Part shown: piece after piece, positions 13,343 to 22,810 of the stretch | How the letters are laid out: the number at the start of each line of letters is the position of its first letter | How positions within the stretch are numbered: the first letter of the stretch is position 1 | Assembly (NCBI GenBank): GCA_021847015.1 | Contig: JAJZVW010000016.1 | Location: 19,854 to 83,853, forward strand | Length of the DNA stretch: 64,000 nt | Source: Pseudomonadota bacterium | Lineage (GTDB): Bacteria > Pseudomonadota > Alphaproteobacteria > Rhodospirillales > Magnetospirillaceae | Reading direction: 5' to 3' | The notes under the pieces: generated by a model | What the model was told of the DNA's origin: nothing | The model's input: only the letters and a program-made list of their open reading frames with translations | Databases searched by the model: none | Translations under genes and position numbers: made by a program

Positions 13343-14134
13343 TCATTCTTTTGCGCACGCCCCCCGCGGGCGTTCCCGGCCGTCGCCGAGCAGCGCCTGC
13401 GCCACCGCCAGGGCGGCGATGGCCGCGGTTTCCGCACGCAGGATGCGCGGACCCATGGAGACCGGCCGAACGAAGGGAAGGGCAGCCAACATCCGCTGTT
13501 CCTCGGGCGCGAAGCCGCCCTCGGGGCCGACCAGGACGGCGAGCGGCGGCACGCTCCCCTGGGCCTCGTCCGCCAGGGCGGACAACGCCGCGGCGATCGG
13601 CATCCCGCCGCCCGTCTCGTCGAGGAAAAGCAGCCGGCGGCGCGCATCCCAATCCCCCAGCGCCCTCTCCAACGGCATCGGCTCGCGCAGCACCGGCACG
13701 CTCAGGCGCTCGCATTGCTCGGCGGCTTCGACCATGTGGGCCGCCAGCCGGTCGGTGTTGACCCGGCTCATCGCCGTGCGGCGGGTAAAGACCGGCCACA
13801 GGGCCGAGACCCCCAGTTCCGCGGCCTTTTCGGCGACCAGATCGATGCGCTCCCGCTTGATGGGCGCGGCCAGCAGCCAAAGGTCGGGTTCGGGCGCCTG
13901 CGGGCGGGTGCGCGTCTCGGCCACCAGCGTCGCCCCGTTCTTGGCGATGGCGCGGATGATCGCGCGCCATTCGCCGTCGCGGCCATTGAACAGAAGCACC
14001 GCCTCGCCCGGCTCGGCCCGCATGACCGCGCCGAGGTAATGGGCCTGCTCGCGCGGCAGCAGGACGGCGGCGTCCGGTCCGAGATCGGCGCCCACGAACA
14101 GGCGCAGCCGCGGCCGCGAAGCCGGCTCCGTCAT
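13343..14134 (-). CDS. rsmE: 16S rRNA m3U1498 methyltransferase
   Basis: SPOUT-fold enzyme that methylates N3 of U1498 in 16S rRNA. From MTEPASRPRLRLFVG the product has 263 residues. The N-terminal PUA-like part has AHYLGAVMRAEPGE; the C-terminal knot has LVGPEGGFAPEE and MGPRILRAETAAIAAL, the SAM-binding signature. The start overlaps the nfeD stop by 4 nt (ATGA). Confidence 0.94.
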   Translation of the reverse strand: MTEPASRPRLRLFVGADLGPDAAVLLPREQAHYLGAVMRAEPGEAVLLFNGRDGEWRAIIRAIAKNGATLVAETRTRPQAPEPDLWLLAAPIKRERIDLVAEKAAELGVSALWPVFTRRTAMSRVNTDRLAAHMVEAAEQCERLSVPVLREPMPLERALGDWDARRRLLFLDETGGGMPIAAALSALADEAQGSVPPLAVLVGPEGGFAPEEQRMLAALPFVRPVSMGPRILRAETAAIAALAVAQALLGDGRERPRGACAKE

Positions 14135-14565
14135 GGTTCCTCCGCTTTCTCGACGGTGAGGACGATGCCCTCGGCGCCCGTCACGATCACCTTCGTCCCC
14201 GCCGCCAGATCGGGACCGGCCACCTTCCACGTGGTGTCTCCCACCGTCACCCGCCCCGATCCCCCGACGATGGGGGTCGCCAGGGCGTGAACGGTGCCGA
14301 TGTAACTCCGCGCTCGCCGATTGAGGTCCGGCTCGTCGGAAGGCACGCGCAGACGGGAATAGACCCTGCGGCCGAGGATGGCCGACGCCACCGTGAGGCC
14401 GGCGAACACCAGCGCATGGGTTTCCCAGCCCAGGCCGGGAGCCATATAGGCGAGCATGCCGGTAAGCACCGCGGCGATGCCCGGCCACAGCAAAAAGCTT
14501 CCCGGCACCATGATTTCGAAGGCGATCAGAAGGATGCCCAGGGTGAGCCAATGCCAGAAGACCAT
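14131..14565 (-). CDS. NfeD-like membrane protein
   Basis: A 144-residue protein of the short NfeD family. Two or three hydrophobic segments (FWHWLTLGILLIAFEIMV, a following helix, and ALVFAGLTVASAIL) precede a small OB-fold-like domain with GRVTVGDTTWKVAG and GTKVIVTGAEGIVLTV. NfeD proteins act with SPFH proteins in membrane organisation, and here the SPFH gene ends 16 nt upstream, which fits the known nfeD-SPFH pairing. Confidence 0.87.
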   Translation of the reverse strand: MVFWHWLTLGILLIAFEIMVPGSFLLWPGIAAVLTGMLAYMAPGLGWETHALVFAGLTVASAILGRRVYSRLRVPSDEPDLNRRARSYIGTVHALATPIVGGSGRVTVGDTTWKVAGPDLAAGTKVIVTGAEGIVLTVEKAEEP

Positions 14566-14581
14566 GGTGGCAGCCCCGTTC

Positions 14582-15547
14582 CTAGCCCGCCGACGGGACG
14601 CTGCCCGCTTTCCGGCCCGACGGCGGATGATCGCCCGATGCCAGCGCGTCGCGGGCGATCTGGGCGATGCCGCCGATGGCGCCGATGACCCCGGCCGCGT
14701 CCAGCGGCATCATCACCAGCTTCTGGTTGGGGGCGGACGCGACGGCCTGCAACGCGTCCACATAGCGCTGGGCGACGAAGTAATTGACGGCGGCGATCTC
14801 GCCCCCGGCGACCGCTTCGGACACCACCTGAACCGCCTTGGCCTCGGCGGCGGCCTGCCGCTCGCGGGCCTCGGCGGCCCGGAAGGCCGCCTCCCTGTGC
14901 CCTTCGGCGACCAGGATCAGGCTCTGCTTTTCGCCTTCGGCCTTCAGGACCTGCGCCTGTTTCAGCCCCTCGGCCTCCAGGATCGCCGCGCGCTTGTCGC
15001 GCTCGGCCTTCATCTGCCGGGCCATGGCGTCGATCAGGTCGCGCGGCGGCGCGATGTCCTTGATCTCGATGCGGGTGCATTTGATGCCCCACGCCTGGGT
15101 GGCCTCGTCCACGACCGCCAGCAATTGGGCGTTGATGCGGTCGCGCTGGGACAGCAATTCGTCCAGGTCCATGCCGCCCATCACCGTGCGGATGTTGGTC
15201 ATGGTGAGATTGAGGATGGCGAGCTGGAGATTGGCCACCTCGTAGGCCGCCTGGGGGGCGTCGATCACCTGGAAGAACACCACCCCGTCCACGGTCACCA
15301 TGGCGTTGTCGCGGGTGATGATCTCCTGGCTGGGAACCGCCAGCACCTGTTCCATCATGTTGAGACGCCGCCCCACCTGGTCCATGCCGGGGATGATCAG
15401 GTGCAGCCCGGGCGTCAAGGTGCGGATGTAGCGGCCGAAGCGTTCGACGGTGTATTCGTGGCCTTGCGGCACCACCTTCACCCCGAGGGCGACGGACAGG
15501 AATCCGAGAACGACCACGGCCAGCACGAAAGCGGTAAAGGCAGTCAT
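14582..15547 (-). CDS. SPFH/Band-7 membrane protein (QmcA-like)
   Basis: A stomatin/prohibitin-family protein of 321 residues from [16 protein letters not shown]. One N-terminal membrane helix is followed by [22 protein letters not shown] and [15 protein letters not shown], the SPFH core. A long charged helix then follows (residues about 200-260, with repeated AEGEKQ and [13 protein letters not shown]) and should form a coiled coil for oligomerisation. Pairing with nfeD supports a membrane-microdomain scaffold. The frame continues upstream but lacks similarity there. Confidence 0.9.
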   Translation of the reverse strand: MTAFTAFVLAVVVLGFLSVALGVKVVPQGHEYTVERFGRYIRTLTPGLHLIIPGMDQVGRRLNMMEQVLAVPSQEIITRDNAMVTVDGVVFFQVIDAPQAAYEVANLQLAILNLTMTNIRTVMGGMDLDELLSQRDRINAQLLAVVDEATQAWGIKCTRIEIKDIAPPRDLIDAMARQMKAERDKRAAILEAEGLKQAQVLKAEGEKQSLILVAEGHREAAFRAAEARERQAAAEAKAVQVVSEAVAGGEIAAVNYFVAQRYVDALQAVASAPNQKLVMMPLDAAGVIGAIGGIAQIARDALASGDHPPSGRKAGSVPSAG

Positions 15548-15721
15548 GGCTCCCTCCCATCCGCGGGCGACACCCCATGAAGGATAGACGCGCGGGACCG
15601 GTTTGTCGCGTCGGCTGTGGCGGGAAACCGGGCGACGATGGCGACGGGAGATGCCGAGGGGGTTGCCGCTGACGCCGAGGCCGGTTATGAGCTTGGGACC
15701 ATGGGAAACAAGATGCCGGGC

Positions 15722-16714
15722 ATGAACAGGATCGGTATCGTCGGCGCCGGCGCATGGGGCACCGCGCTGGCGGTTACGGCACGCCGCGCAGGCCGCGACG
15801 TGGTGCTGTGGGCGCACGAGCCCGACGTGGCGGGCGCCATCACCGCGATGCGCGAAAACGCGGCCTATCTTCCCGGTGTGCGCCTGGATTGCTGCGTGCG
15901 GGCCACCATCGACGTGTCCCAGGCGGCCGAGGCCGACGCCGTCCTGCTGGTCACGCCCGCCCAGCATCTGCGCGCGGTCTGCCGCCAACTCGCCCCCTCG
16001 TGGCGGCCCGGGACTCCGGCGGTGATCTGCGCCAAGGGCATCGAGGTCGCCACCGGCGCCCTGATGGCCGAGGTGGTCGCCGAGGAACTGCCGGGCGCGG
16101 TTCTCGCCGTGCTTTCGGGGCCGACTTTCGCCATCGAGGTCGCCAACGGCCTGCCGACCGCCGTGACGCTGGCCTGCGCCGACGCCGACATCGGCCGCGC
16201 CCTCGTCGATGCCATCGGCACCACCACCTTCCGCCCCTACCTGTCGGACGATCTGATCGGCGCGCAGGTGGGCGGCGCGGTCAAGAACGTGCTCGCCATC
16301 GGCTGCGGCATCGTCGAGGGACGCCGCCTCGGCGACAACGCCCGCGCGGCGCTGATCACCCGCGGCCTTGCCGAATTGATGCGCTTCGCCGCCGCCAAGG
16401 GCGGCAAGGCCGAGACGCTGATGGGCCTGTCGGGCCTCGGCGATTTGATCCTCACGGCTTCGTCGGCGCAGTCGCGCAACTACTCGCTGGGCTTCGCGCT
16501 CGGCGAAGGACGGACGCTGGCCGAGGTTCTGGGCAGCCGCAAGAGCGTGACCGAAGGCGTGTGGACGGCCGGCATCGTCGTGCGCGCCGCCGAACGGATG
16601 GGCATCGAGATGCCCATCTGCGCCGCCGTGGACTCGGTGATCGACCAGGGCGCCAGCATCGACGACGCCATTCAGGCGCTGCTGTCACGGCCCTTCCGCA
16701 CCGAGGGGATATGA
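15722..16714 (+). CDS. gpsA: Glycerol-3-phosphate dehydrogenase [NAD(P)+]
   Basis: Reduces dihydroxyacetone phosphate to sn-glycerol-3-phosphate for phospholipid synthesis. From [17 protein letters not shown] the protein has 330 residues, matching the family; an ATG 21 nt earlier would add seven residues. Motifs are [10 protein letters not shown], the LLVTPAQHL substrate loop, [11 protein letters not shown], the catalytic lysine in [13 protein letters not shown], and [12 protein letters not shown]. It is followed by yciI and the EVE gene on the same strand. Confidence 0.96.
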   Translation: MNRIGIVGAGAWGTALAVTARRAGRDVVLWAHEPDVAGAITAMRENAAYLPGVRLDCCVRATIDVSQAAEADAVLLVTPAQHLRAVCRQLAPSWRPGTPAVICAKGIEVATGALMAEVVAEELPGAVLAVLSGPTFAIEVANGLPTAVTLACADADIGRALVDAIGTTTFRPYLSDDLIGAQVGGAVKNVLAIGCGIVEGRRLGDNARAALITRGLAELMRFAAAKGGKAETLMGLSGLGDLILTASSAQSRNYSLGFALGEGRTLAEVLGSRKSVTEGVWTAGIVVRAAERMGIEMPICAAVDSVIDQGASIDDAIQALLSRPFRTEGI

Positions 16715-16761
16715 CGTCCCGGCGGCATCACGACGAACGGAACGCGAGGAGGGACTAGACG

Positions 16762-17037
16762 ATGTTCGCCGTCCATTGCAAGGACCGCCCGGGTGCGCAA
16801 TCGGTGCGGGCCGACAACCGGGCACGCCATCTGGCCTATCTGAAGGCCAACAGCGACAAGGTGGTGATGGCCGGGCCGGTGCTGGACGACGACGGGCAAG
16901 CCATGCTGGGCAGCCTGCTGGTGCTCGACGTCGCCGGCCGCGCCGAACTCGACGCTTTCCTCGCGGGCGACCCCTATGCCCAGGCGGACCTGTTCGAAAG
17001 CGTCACGGTGCTTCCCTTCCGCAAGGTTCTGCCCTGA
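16762..17037 (+). CDS. YciI-family protein
   Basis: A 91-residue ferredoxin-like alpha/beta barrel protein of the YciI family. The family signature is visible: RARHLAYLKAN with the conserved histidine, GPVLDDDGQAMLGS, and FLAGDPYAQADLFESV. A strong ribosome-binding site (GAGGAGGGA) precedes the ATG. The biochemical role of this subfamily is unknown. Its stop overlaps the start of the EVE-domain gene (TGATG). Confidence 0.88.
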   Translation: MFAVHCKDRPGAQSVRADNRARHLAYLKANSDKVVMAGPVLDDDGQAMLGSLLVLDVAGRAELDAFLAGDPYAQADLFESVTVLPFRKVLP

Positions 17038-17450
17038 TGGCCCATTGGCTGATCAAATCCGAACCGTCGGCCTGGTCGTGGGACGACCAGACCCGCACCG
17101 ACAGCGAACCATGGTCGGGCGTCCGCAACCACCAGGCCGCAAAATTCCTGAAGGGCATGCGGCGGGGAGATACCGCGTTCTTCTACCATTCGGTCGAGGA
17201 AAAGCGGATCGTCGGCATCGTCGAGGTGATCCGCGAGGCCTATCCCGACCCCACCGATGCCGGCGGGCGCTGGGTGGCGGTCGACGTCCGGGCGGTGCGT
17301 CCGCTGCGCCGTCCGGTCACCCTGGCCGACATCAAGGCCGACCCGCGCCTGGCCGATCTGCCGCTGATCCGCCAATCCCGCCTGTCGGTCATGCCCATCG
17401 ACCATGAGTCCTGGGCGCTGCTGTGCCGGCTGGGAGGGGTTGCCGCTTAA
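17037..17450 (+). CDS. EVE domain protein
   Basis: A 137-residue EVE (PUA-like) domain protein. These domains are thought to bind modified bases in DNA or RNA. Diagnostic parts are HWLIKSEPSAWSWDD at the N-terminus, WSGVRNHQAAKFLKGMRRGD, FFYHSVEEKRIVGIVEV, and PLIRQSRLSVMPI. It is translationally coupled to yciI. Its stop and the stop of the convergent mch gene share the tetranucleotide TTAA. Confidence 0.9.
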   Translation: MAHWLIKSEPSAWSWDDQTRTDSEPWSGVRNHQAAKFLKGMRRGDTAFFYHSVEEKRIVGIVEVIREAYPDPTDAGGRWVAVDVRAVRPLRRPVTLADIKADPRLADLPLIRQSRLSVMPIDHESWALLCRLGGVAA

Positions 17451-18514
17451 AGCGACGGCAGCCGGCGCGGCATCAGCGCGGTGTAGTCGAAATCCAGGAC
17501 CACGTCCCCTTCGTATTCCTTGCCGTCGGCCGTCTTGAGCGGAAATCCGGCGGCCGAGCGGTTCTTGACGGCCACTAGGCGCAGCCGCAGCGCTCCGACG
17601 TCGCGCCGGTCGGGAATCGCGATCCTGTCCAGAACCTCGGACCATGCGTAGATCGTATCTCCGGCGAAGACCGGGTTGGCGTGCCGCCCGCCGTTGATGG
17701 CGGCCACCTTGAAGGTGTTGGCGAGACCATTGAAGGACAGCGACCGCGCCAGGCTGATGACATGGCCGCCATAGACCAGCCGCCGCCCGAACCGGCCTTG
17801 GGCCTCGGCGTGCCGGTTGAAATGGACCCGGGCGGTGTTCTGCCACAGGCGGGTGGCCATCATGTGCTCCGCCTCCTCGATGGTCACCCCGTCGACATGG
17901 TCGATCCTTTCGCCGACCGCATAATCCTCCCAGCGGTGGGGCGAACCGGCGAGGACATCGTCGTAACCGGCGAAATCGATGGGATAGGGCACGACCAGAT
18001 CGCCGGCCGCCACGGCCGGGGGAAGTTGGGGGACGTCCTGGGCCGGCACGCGCGCCTCGGGATCGCGCTTACGCACCATCACCCAGCGCACGTACTCGAC
18101 CACCATCTCGCCCCGCTGATTGGTGCCGACCGTCCGCACCCACACCACGCCGGTCTGCCGGCTGGAGTTCTCCTTGAGGCCGATGACCGTCGATGCCGCG
18201 CTCAGGGTGTCGCCGGGAAAAACGGGTACGCCGAAGCAGCCGTCCGCATAGCCCAGATTGGCCACCGCATTCAGGGAAATGTCGGGGACGGTCTTGCCGA
18301 AGACGACGTGAAAGACGATGAAATCGTCGAGCGGCGCGGCCGCCAGGCCCAGGCTCTGCGCGAAGGCGTCCGATGCGTGGAAGGCGAAGCGGCTGCCGTA
18401 CAGGCTGGTATAAAGGGCCGCATCCCCCACCGTCACCGTGCGCGGCGTGGCATGGCGGATGTCCTGGCCCAGGCGGAAATCCTCGAAAAAATTCCCCACC
18501 GCGGTCTTGGTCAT
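17447..18514 (-). CDS. mch: Mesaconyl-CoA hydratase (beta-methylmalyl-CoA dehydratase)
   Basis: A 355-residue double-hotdog hydratase starting MTKTAVGNFFEDFRLGQ. In the ethylmalonyl-CoA pathway Mch interconverts mesaconyl-C1-CoA and beta-methylmalyl-CoA. The N-terminal hotdog has HATPRTVTVGDAALYTSLYGSR; the C-terminal one has the MaoC-like hydratase part with RVHFNRHAEAQ, RLVYGGHVISLA and FAGDTIYAWSEV. The start overlaps the stop of the mcl2-like gene by 4 nt, so both are one transcript. This pairing supports the assignment over generic MaoC dehydratases. Confidence 0.87.
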   Translation of the reverse strand: MTKTAVGNFFEDFRLGQDIRHATPRTVTVGDAALYTSLYGSRFAFHASDAFAQSLGLAAAPLDDFIVFHVVFGKTVPDISLNAVANLGYADGCFGVPVFPGDTLSAASTVIGLKENSSRQTGVVWVRTVGTNQRGEMVVEYVRWVMVRKRDPEARVPAQDVPQLPPAVAAGDLVVPYPIDFAGYDDVLAGSPHRWEDYAVGERIDHVDGVTIEEAEHMMATRLWQNTARVHFNRHAEAQGRFGRRLVYGGHVISLARSLSFNGLANTFKVAAINGGRHANPVFAGDTIYAWSEVLDRIAIPDRRDVGALRLRLVAVKNRSAAGFPLKTADGKEYEGDVVLDFDYTALMPRRLPSL

Positions 18515-19413
18515 GCCGTGGGCCCTCCCTTGGCCAGATCGGCCTCCAGCGCGCGAATCTGCTCGGCGAGAGCGACCAGGCGCCGGGCGTTGGCGACATG
18601 GAGATTTTCCACCAATTTGCCGTCCACCACCACCACCCCCTTGCCCTCGCGCGCGGCATCGGCATGGGCGGCGATGATCTTTCGCGACCACGCCACCTCC
18701 TCGTCCGACGGAGCGAAGATGCGGTTCGCGGCATCGATGGTCTTGGGGTGGATCAGGGTCTTGCCGTCGAACCCGAGGTCCAGCCCCTGGCGGCAGGCGG
18801 CTTCGAACCCCTCCGTGTCGTCGAGATCGAGATGGACGCCATCGACGATGGCCAGCCCAAAGGCCCGCGCCGCCAGCAGACACAGCGACAGCGGGGCGAG
18901 CATCGGCAGGCGCAAAGGAGTGTGCCGGGCGTGGAGGTCCTTGGCGAGATCGGACGTGCCCATGACGAAACCCGCCAGCCGGGGCGTGGCCTGGGCGATC
19001 TCGGACGCGGCCAGGATTCCGCGCGGCGTTTCCATCATGCACCACAGCGCCATGGTGTCGGCGGCACCCGCCGCCGCCATCACCGCTTCGACCTGGCGGA
19101 CCGCGTCGGCGCTTTCGACCTTGGGGATGAGAATGGCGTCCGCCCCGGTCCGGGCGGCCGCCGCCACATCGGCATGGCCCCAGGGCGTGGCCAGGGCATT
19201 GACGCGGATCAGCACCTCGCGGCGCCCGTAACCGCCGGCCGTCGCCGCATCGCAGACCATGCGCCGCGCCGTGTCCTTGGCGTCCAGCGCCACGGCGTCC
19301 TCCAGATCGAGGATCAGGGCATCGGCCGCCAGGGTCCTGGCTTTTTCCAGAGCGCGGGCATTGGACCCCGGCATGTAGAGCACGCTGCGGCGAGGACGGG
19401 CGAGCGCGGCCAT
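18511..19413 (-). CDS. Malyl-CoA thioesterase-like CitE family protein (Mcl2 type)
   Basis: A 300-residue HpcH/HpaI-CitE TIM-barrel protein. RSVLYMPGSNARALEKA, ALILDLEDAVA, ILIPKVESADAV, WCMMETPRGILAA, VMGTSDLAKDL and GFDGKTLIHPKTI match the family; the ED and E residues bind Mg2+. It resembles the malyl-CoA thioesterase Mcl2 of the ethylmalonyl-CoA pathway more than the Mcl1 lyase, whose N-terminus differs (family knowledge, not computed). Coupling to mch supports a role in this pathway. An Mcl1-type lyase activity cannot be excluded. Confidence 0.8.
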   Translation of the reverse strand: MAALARPRRSVLYMPGSNARALEKARTLAADALILDLEDAVALDAKDTARRMVCDAATAGGYGRREVLIRVNALATPWGHADVAAAARTGADAILIPKVESADAVRQVEAVMAAAGAADTMALWCMMETPRGILAASEIAQATPRLAGFVMGTSDLAKDLHARHTPLRLPMLAPLSLCLLAARAFGLAIVDGVHLDLDDTEGFEAACRQGLDLGFDGKTLIHPKTIDAANRIFAPSDEEVAWSRKIIAAHADAAREGKGVVVVDGKLVENLHVANARRLVALAEQIRALEADLAKGGPTA

Positions 19414-19628
19414 GTCATCCCTCCCAGGCTTGGAGGCGGGGAAGCCTATCAACTCCGCCGCAATGCGGCAAGGGTGACGCGCAACATTCGTTCGGACGGG
19501 AGGCGCGTGCGATTTCAGATGTTACCAACACCCCATGGCGCAGAGCGGAAAGGGCAATCCACCTTGACCAAGGGTGTTGTCCCACCTCGCGCTTTCTGAT
19601 TTCTTCTGCGCTCGCCACGAACCGGGGG

Positions 19629-20273
19629 ATGATGGAGAGCGGGCCGGTGGATTTCCTGTACGTGCGCGGCTTAGCCATCGGATTCGCGATCGCCGCCCCC
19701 ATCGGGCCGGTCGGCATCCTGTGCATCCGCAGGGCCCTGGCGGACGGGCGGTTCGCCGCCGTCGTCGCGGGACTGGGCGCGGCCTGCGCCGACACCATCT
19801 TCGGCGCCGTGGTCGGGTTGGGCCTGGGCGCGGTGTCCCATTTCCTTACCGGCCATCAGACCGCGCTGAAGCTCGTCGGAGGAACCTTCATGGCGGCGCT
19901 CGGCCTGCGCACCTGGATGGCCGCCGCCTTCGCCATCGACGCGCACAAAGGCGCCGGCCCCGGCCTGTGGCGGGATTTCGTCTCCACCTTCGTCATCACC
20001 ATCACCAATCCCGGCACCATCCTGGGGGTCATGGGGGTTTTCGCCGCCATGGGGGCGGCGGCGCATCCGGCGGATTTGGCGCAATCCTGGCTGCTGGTGG
20101 TGGGCATCTTTTCGGGATCGGTCCTGTGGTGGCTGGTGCTGTCCACCCTGGCTTCGGCCGCTCGGGCCCGCCTCACGCCCGAGCGGATGCGTTTCTTCAA
20201 CCACGTATCGGGCGCGCTGCTGATGATCTTCGGCGCGGCGGCCTTGGGCAGCCTGCTGCTGCCGTTCCGGTAG
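19629..20273 (+). CDS. LysE/RhtB-family amino-acid exporter
   Basis: A 214-residue inner-membrane protein with about six hydrophobic segments. Helix 1 contains the family motif AIAAPIGPVGILCIRRAL, and TITNPGTILGVMGVF is the second conserved LysE region. LysE-family carriers export amino acids or their analogues; the substrate here is unknown. It starts with two adjacent ATGs after GGGGG. It converges on the GNAT gene with a 4-nt gap. Confidence 0.86.
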   Translation: MMESGPVDFLYVRGLAIGFAIAAPIGPVGILCIRRALADGRFAAVVAGLGAACADTIFGAVVGLGLGAVSHFLTGHQTALKLVGGTFMAALGLRTWMAAAFAIDAHKGAGPGLWRDFVSTFVITITNPGTILGVMGVFAAMGAAAHPADLAQSWLLVVGIFSGSVLWWLVLSTLASAARARLTPERMRFFNHVSGALLMIFGAAALGSLLLPFR

Positions 20274-20277
20274 GACG

Positions 20278-20769
20278 TCAGAGGCGCCGGCGCAACAGCA
20301 CTTCGTCGAAGCCGGCCGTCACCAGATCGGGCAGCGTCGCGGTCTCGATGAAGCCCACCCGGCCGTAGAACGCGCGGGCGCGGGCGTTGAACGCCGATAC
20401 GCACGCCCAGAGATTGGACGAGGTGGCCGCGGCCTGGCCGGCCGCCCATTCCACCATCCGCCGGCCCAAGCCGGAGCCTTGCGCACCGGGCAGCACCGCC
20501 AGCAATTCGATATAGGGACCGCGCAGCCACGGCGACCGCACTGCCAGGATTCCGGCCGGCGCCCCGCCGCTTTCCAGGACGAAGCGCGCCAGCGCATCGT
20601 CGCCGCGGGCGAGATAGCGGGCCAGGGCGTCCGCCTGGAAGCCGAGCGTCTGCCAGGGATCGAGGGTGACGAGGATTCCGGCCAGGGACGCGCATTCGCC
20701 CTCGTCCAGCGGCCGCAACCGGTCGGAACCGATGGCGTGAGGCTGGCGGGCGAAGGGCGCCCCGGTCAT
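20278..20769 (-). CDS. GNAT-family N-acetyltransferase
   Basis: About 163 residues from MTGAPFARQPHAIG. The GNAT acetyl-CoA-binding motif A is visible as IELLAVLPGAQGSGLGRRMVEWA, followed by NLWACVSAFNARARAFYGRVGF, a RimI-like C-terminal part. The acceptor substrate is unknown. Its ATG overlaps the stop of the polysaccharide deacetylase gene (ATGA), so the two are co-transcribed with the GST gene upstream. Confidence 0.87.
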   Translation of the reverse strand: MTGAPFARQPHAIGSDRLRPLDEGECASLAGILVTLDPWQTLGFQADALARYLARGDDALARFVLESGGAPAGILAVRSPWLRGPYIELLAVLPGAQGSGLGRRMVEWAAGQAAATSSNLWACVSAFNARARAFYGRVGFIETATLPDLVTAGFDEVLLRRRL

Positions 20770-21449
20770 TTGAGCATCTCGTCCAGCCGCACGAAGCGGT
20801 AACCCCGCGCCTTGAGGCGGGCGACGATGACCGGCAACGCCGTGCCGGTGGCCGGAGCCCGGCCGTTGATGTGAAAAATCAGGATGTCGCCGGGGCGCAC
20901 CTTGCTCAATACCCATTCCTCAAGGTGCTGGGGGGAAAGCCCCCTGATCGGATCGCCCGAGGCGAAGGTCCAATGGACCACCCGGTGACCGGAGGCTTCC
21001 ACCTCGGCCAGGGTCGCGGCGTCGTAATTGCCGGCGGGAAACCGGAAGAAGATGGGCTTGCGGCCGGTGATGGACTGGATCAGCCGGTCCGTGGCCGCGA
21101 TCTCGCTGGCGACGCGGTCGGGAGGCAGCCGCTCCATGTGCATGGGGTGGCTGAAGGAATGATTCTCCACCTCGACCAGGGGCGAGCGGGAAACCCGGGC
21201 CAGCTCCTGCGCGTTGCGGCGGGCGAACAGCCCGGTCGGGAACATGGTGAAAGGCAGACCTTCCTTTTCCAGGTAGTCCAGGATCGTATGGTCGAAATAG
21301 GCCGCCTTGTTGGGCGCCTCGCAGGCGTCGAAGGTCAGGGCCACGACCTTGTCCGAGGTCGGCAGCTTGGTCACCACTTGCGCGGAGACCGGCAGCGCCC
21401 AGAACGCCAAGCCCAGCACCGCCGCAAGCACCGTCCGCATCGCGGCCAT
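20766..21449 (-). CDS. Secreted polysaccharide deacetylase (NodB-like)
   Basis: About 227 residues with a signal peptide (MAAMRTVLAAVLGLAFWALP...SAQ). The NodB homology domain has VALTFDACEAPNKAA (metal/catalytic aspartate; the second Asp of the classic TFDD is Ala here), VENHSFSHPMHM (two metal histidines), FFRFPAGNYD and GDILIFHINGR. Such periplasmic enzymes remove N- or O-acetyl groups from polysaccharides or peptidoglycan. The replacement in TFDD could alter metal use. The start is 1 nt from the GST stop. Confidence 0.86.
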   Translation of the reverse strand: MAAMRTVLAAVLGLAFWALPVSAQVVTKLPTSDKVVALTFDACEAPNKAAYFDHTILDYLEKEGLPFTMFPTGLFARRNAQELARVSRSPLVEVENHSFSHPMHMERLPPDRVASEIAATDRLIQSITGRKPIFFRFPAGNYDAATLAEVEASGHRVVHWTFASGDPIRGLSPQHLEEWVLSKVRPGDILIFHINGRAPATGTALPVIVARLKARGYRFVRLDEMLK

Positions 21450-21450
21450 G

Positions 21451-22122
21451 TCAGAAATCCAGGTCGGCGTAATGCCTGGGGGGCGGCACGCCCGGCAGAT
21501 GGTCGGCCAGCAGGGTGCGGAAGGACGGACGCGACTTGACCCGCGCATACCAGTCCTTGGCCGCCGGATGACCTTCCCAGGGCACGTCGCCGATATAATC
21601 GACGCACGAGATTTGCGCCGCGGCGGCAATGTCGGCCAGGGTGTAGCCGGACCCCGCCAGCCAGGTGCGCCGTTCCGTGAGCCAGCCGATATAGTCGAGA
21701 TGGGCGTGAATGGCCGCGTAACCCGAGCGGATCATGCGCGAATCGGGCTCGGCCTGGCCGCCGGACAGCCGCTTGAACACCTTCTCGCCCACCAGGCAGG
21801 CCGTCACCTCGCGGTGGAACTTCCCGTCGAACCAGCCCACCAGCCGGCGGACTTCCGCCCGTCCCGCGGGGTCTTGCGGGAACAGCGGCGGATCGCGGTA
21901 CAGCTCTTCAAGATATTCGGCGATGGCGCAGGAATCGGCCAGGACCGTGCCGCGCTCTTCGACCAGCACCGGAACCTCGCCGGCGGGGTTCATCGCCAGG
22001 AATTCGGGCCGCGCCTCCCAGAAGCGTTCGACGGAAGCCTCGAAATCCAGCTTCTTTTCGGCCAGGAGGATGCGCAACTTGCGCGAGTAGGGGCAGAGCG
22101 GGTGATGGTAAAGTGTCCTCAT
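21451..22122 (-). CDS. Glutathione S-transferase family protein
   Basis: A 223-residue GST: N-terminal thioredoxin-like domain with HHPLCPYSRKLRILLAEK (a Cys/Ser catalytic region), NPAGEVPVLVEE (cis-Pro) and LADSCAIAEYLEE, then an all-helical C-terminal domain ending in YTLADIAAAAQISCVDYIG. It belongs to the bacterial FzlA-like or beta-type GSTs, but the exact class is uncertain. It leads a three-gene unit with the deacetylase and the GNAT gene. Confidence 0.88.
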   Translation of the reverse strand: MRTLYHHPLCPYSRKLRILLAEKKLDFEASVERFWEARPEFLAMNPAGEVPVLVEERGTVLADSCAIAEYLEELYRDPPLFPQDPAGRAEVRRLVGWFDGKFHREVTACLVGEKVFKRLSGGQAEPDSRMIRSGYAAIHAHLDYIGWLTERRTWLAGSGYTLADIAAAAQISCVDYIGDVPWEGHPAAKDWYARVKSRPSFRTLLADHLPGVPPPRHYADLDF

Positions 22123-22192
22123 GCGCCCTTTCTAACGTGTTTTGCCGCGCGGGGACAGGGGGCAGACCGTCGGGCGGAACCTGTCCGAAGGA

Positions 22193-22657
22193 TCAGGCGG
22201 CACGGCTGGCGGGGGATTCGGTGAGCAGCGCATAGAGGGCGTCGGCGCTGTCGCTGCCGCGCAGTTTCTCGCAGACACCTTTGTCCCTCAGGAGGCGCGA
22301 GACCCGGGCCAATGCCTTCAGATGATCGGCCCCGGCGGATTCGGGGGCAAGGAGCAGGAAGATGAGATCGACCGGCTGCTCGTCGATGGATTCGAAGCCG
22401 ATGGGCCGTTCCAGCCGGGCGAACAGTCCATACAGGCGATCGAGGCTGGCCAGCTTGCCGTGAGGGATGGCGATGCCGTTGCCCACGCCGGTGGTTCCCA
22501 GGCGCTCGCGCTCGAGCAGAACGTCGAAGACGCCGCGCTCTTGAAGACCGGTCAGCTCAGCCGCCCGTTTCGCCATTTCCTGCAATGCCTGCTTCTTCGA
22601 CGTGGCCCTCAGGTTGGGAATAACCGCGGCAGGCGTGATGAGATCGGCGATTTCCAT
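22193..22657 (-). CDS. ptsN: PTS IIA-like nitrogen regulatory protein
   Basis: EIIA-Ntr, the terminal phospho-acceptor of the nitrogen PTS, which regulates potassium and nitrogen-related processes. From MEIADLITPAAVIPN the protein has 154 residues. The phosphorylated histidine lies in GVGNGIAIPHGKL, and VDLIFLLLAPESAGADHLKALARVSR is the conserved core split by one Pro. It lies downstream of rpoN as usual, but no hpf gene stands between them. The 227-nt gap holds a short hairpin. Confidence 0.95.
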   Translation of the reverse strand: MEIADLITPAAVIPNLRATSKKQALQEMAKRAAELTGLQERGVFDVLLERERLGTTGVGNGIAIPHGKLASLDRLYGLFARLERPIGFESIDEQPVDLIFLLLAPESAGADHLKALARVSRLLRDKGVCEKLRGSDSADALYALLTESPASRAA

Positions 22658-22810
22658 GGAGATCAAACCCTGTGTTGCGGAGCCTGGCCTGCCGAGGCTT
22701 GTGCCCGCCCCGTAATCGGCCCGTAACGGGCGGATCCATGTCCGCCTCTCGGTCAATGCGATCGGCTCCCACCCCTTGAGAGTCCCCTTCGCAACCGGCC
22801 CAAGGGAGGG

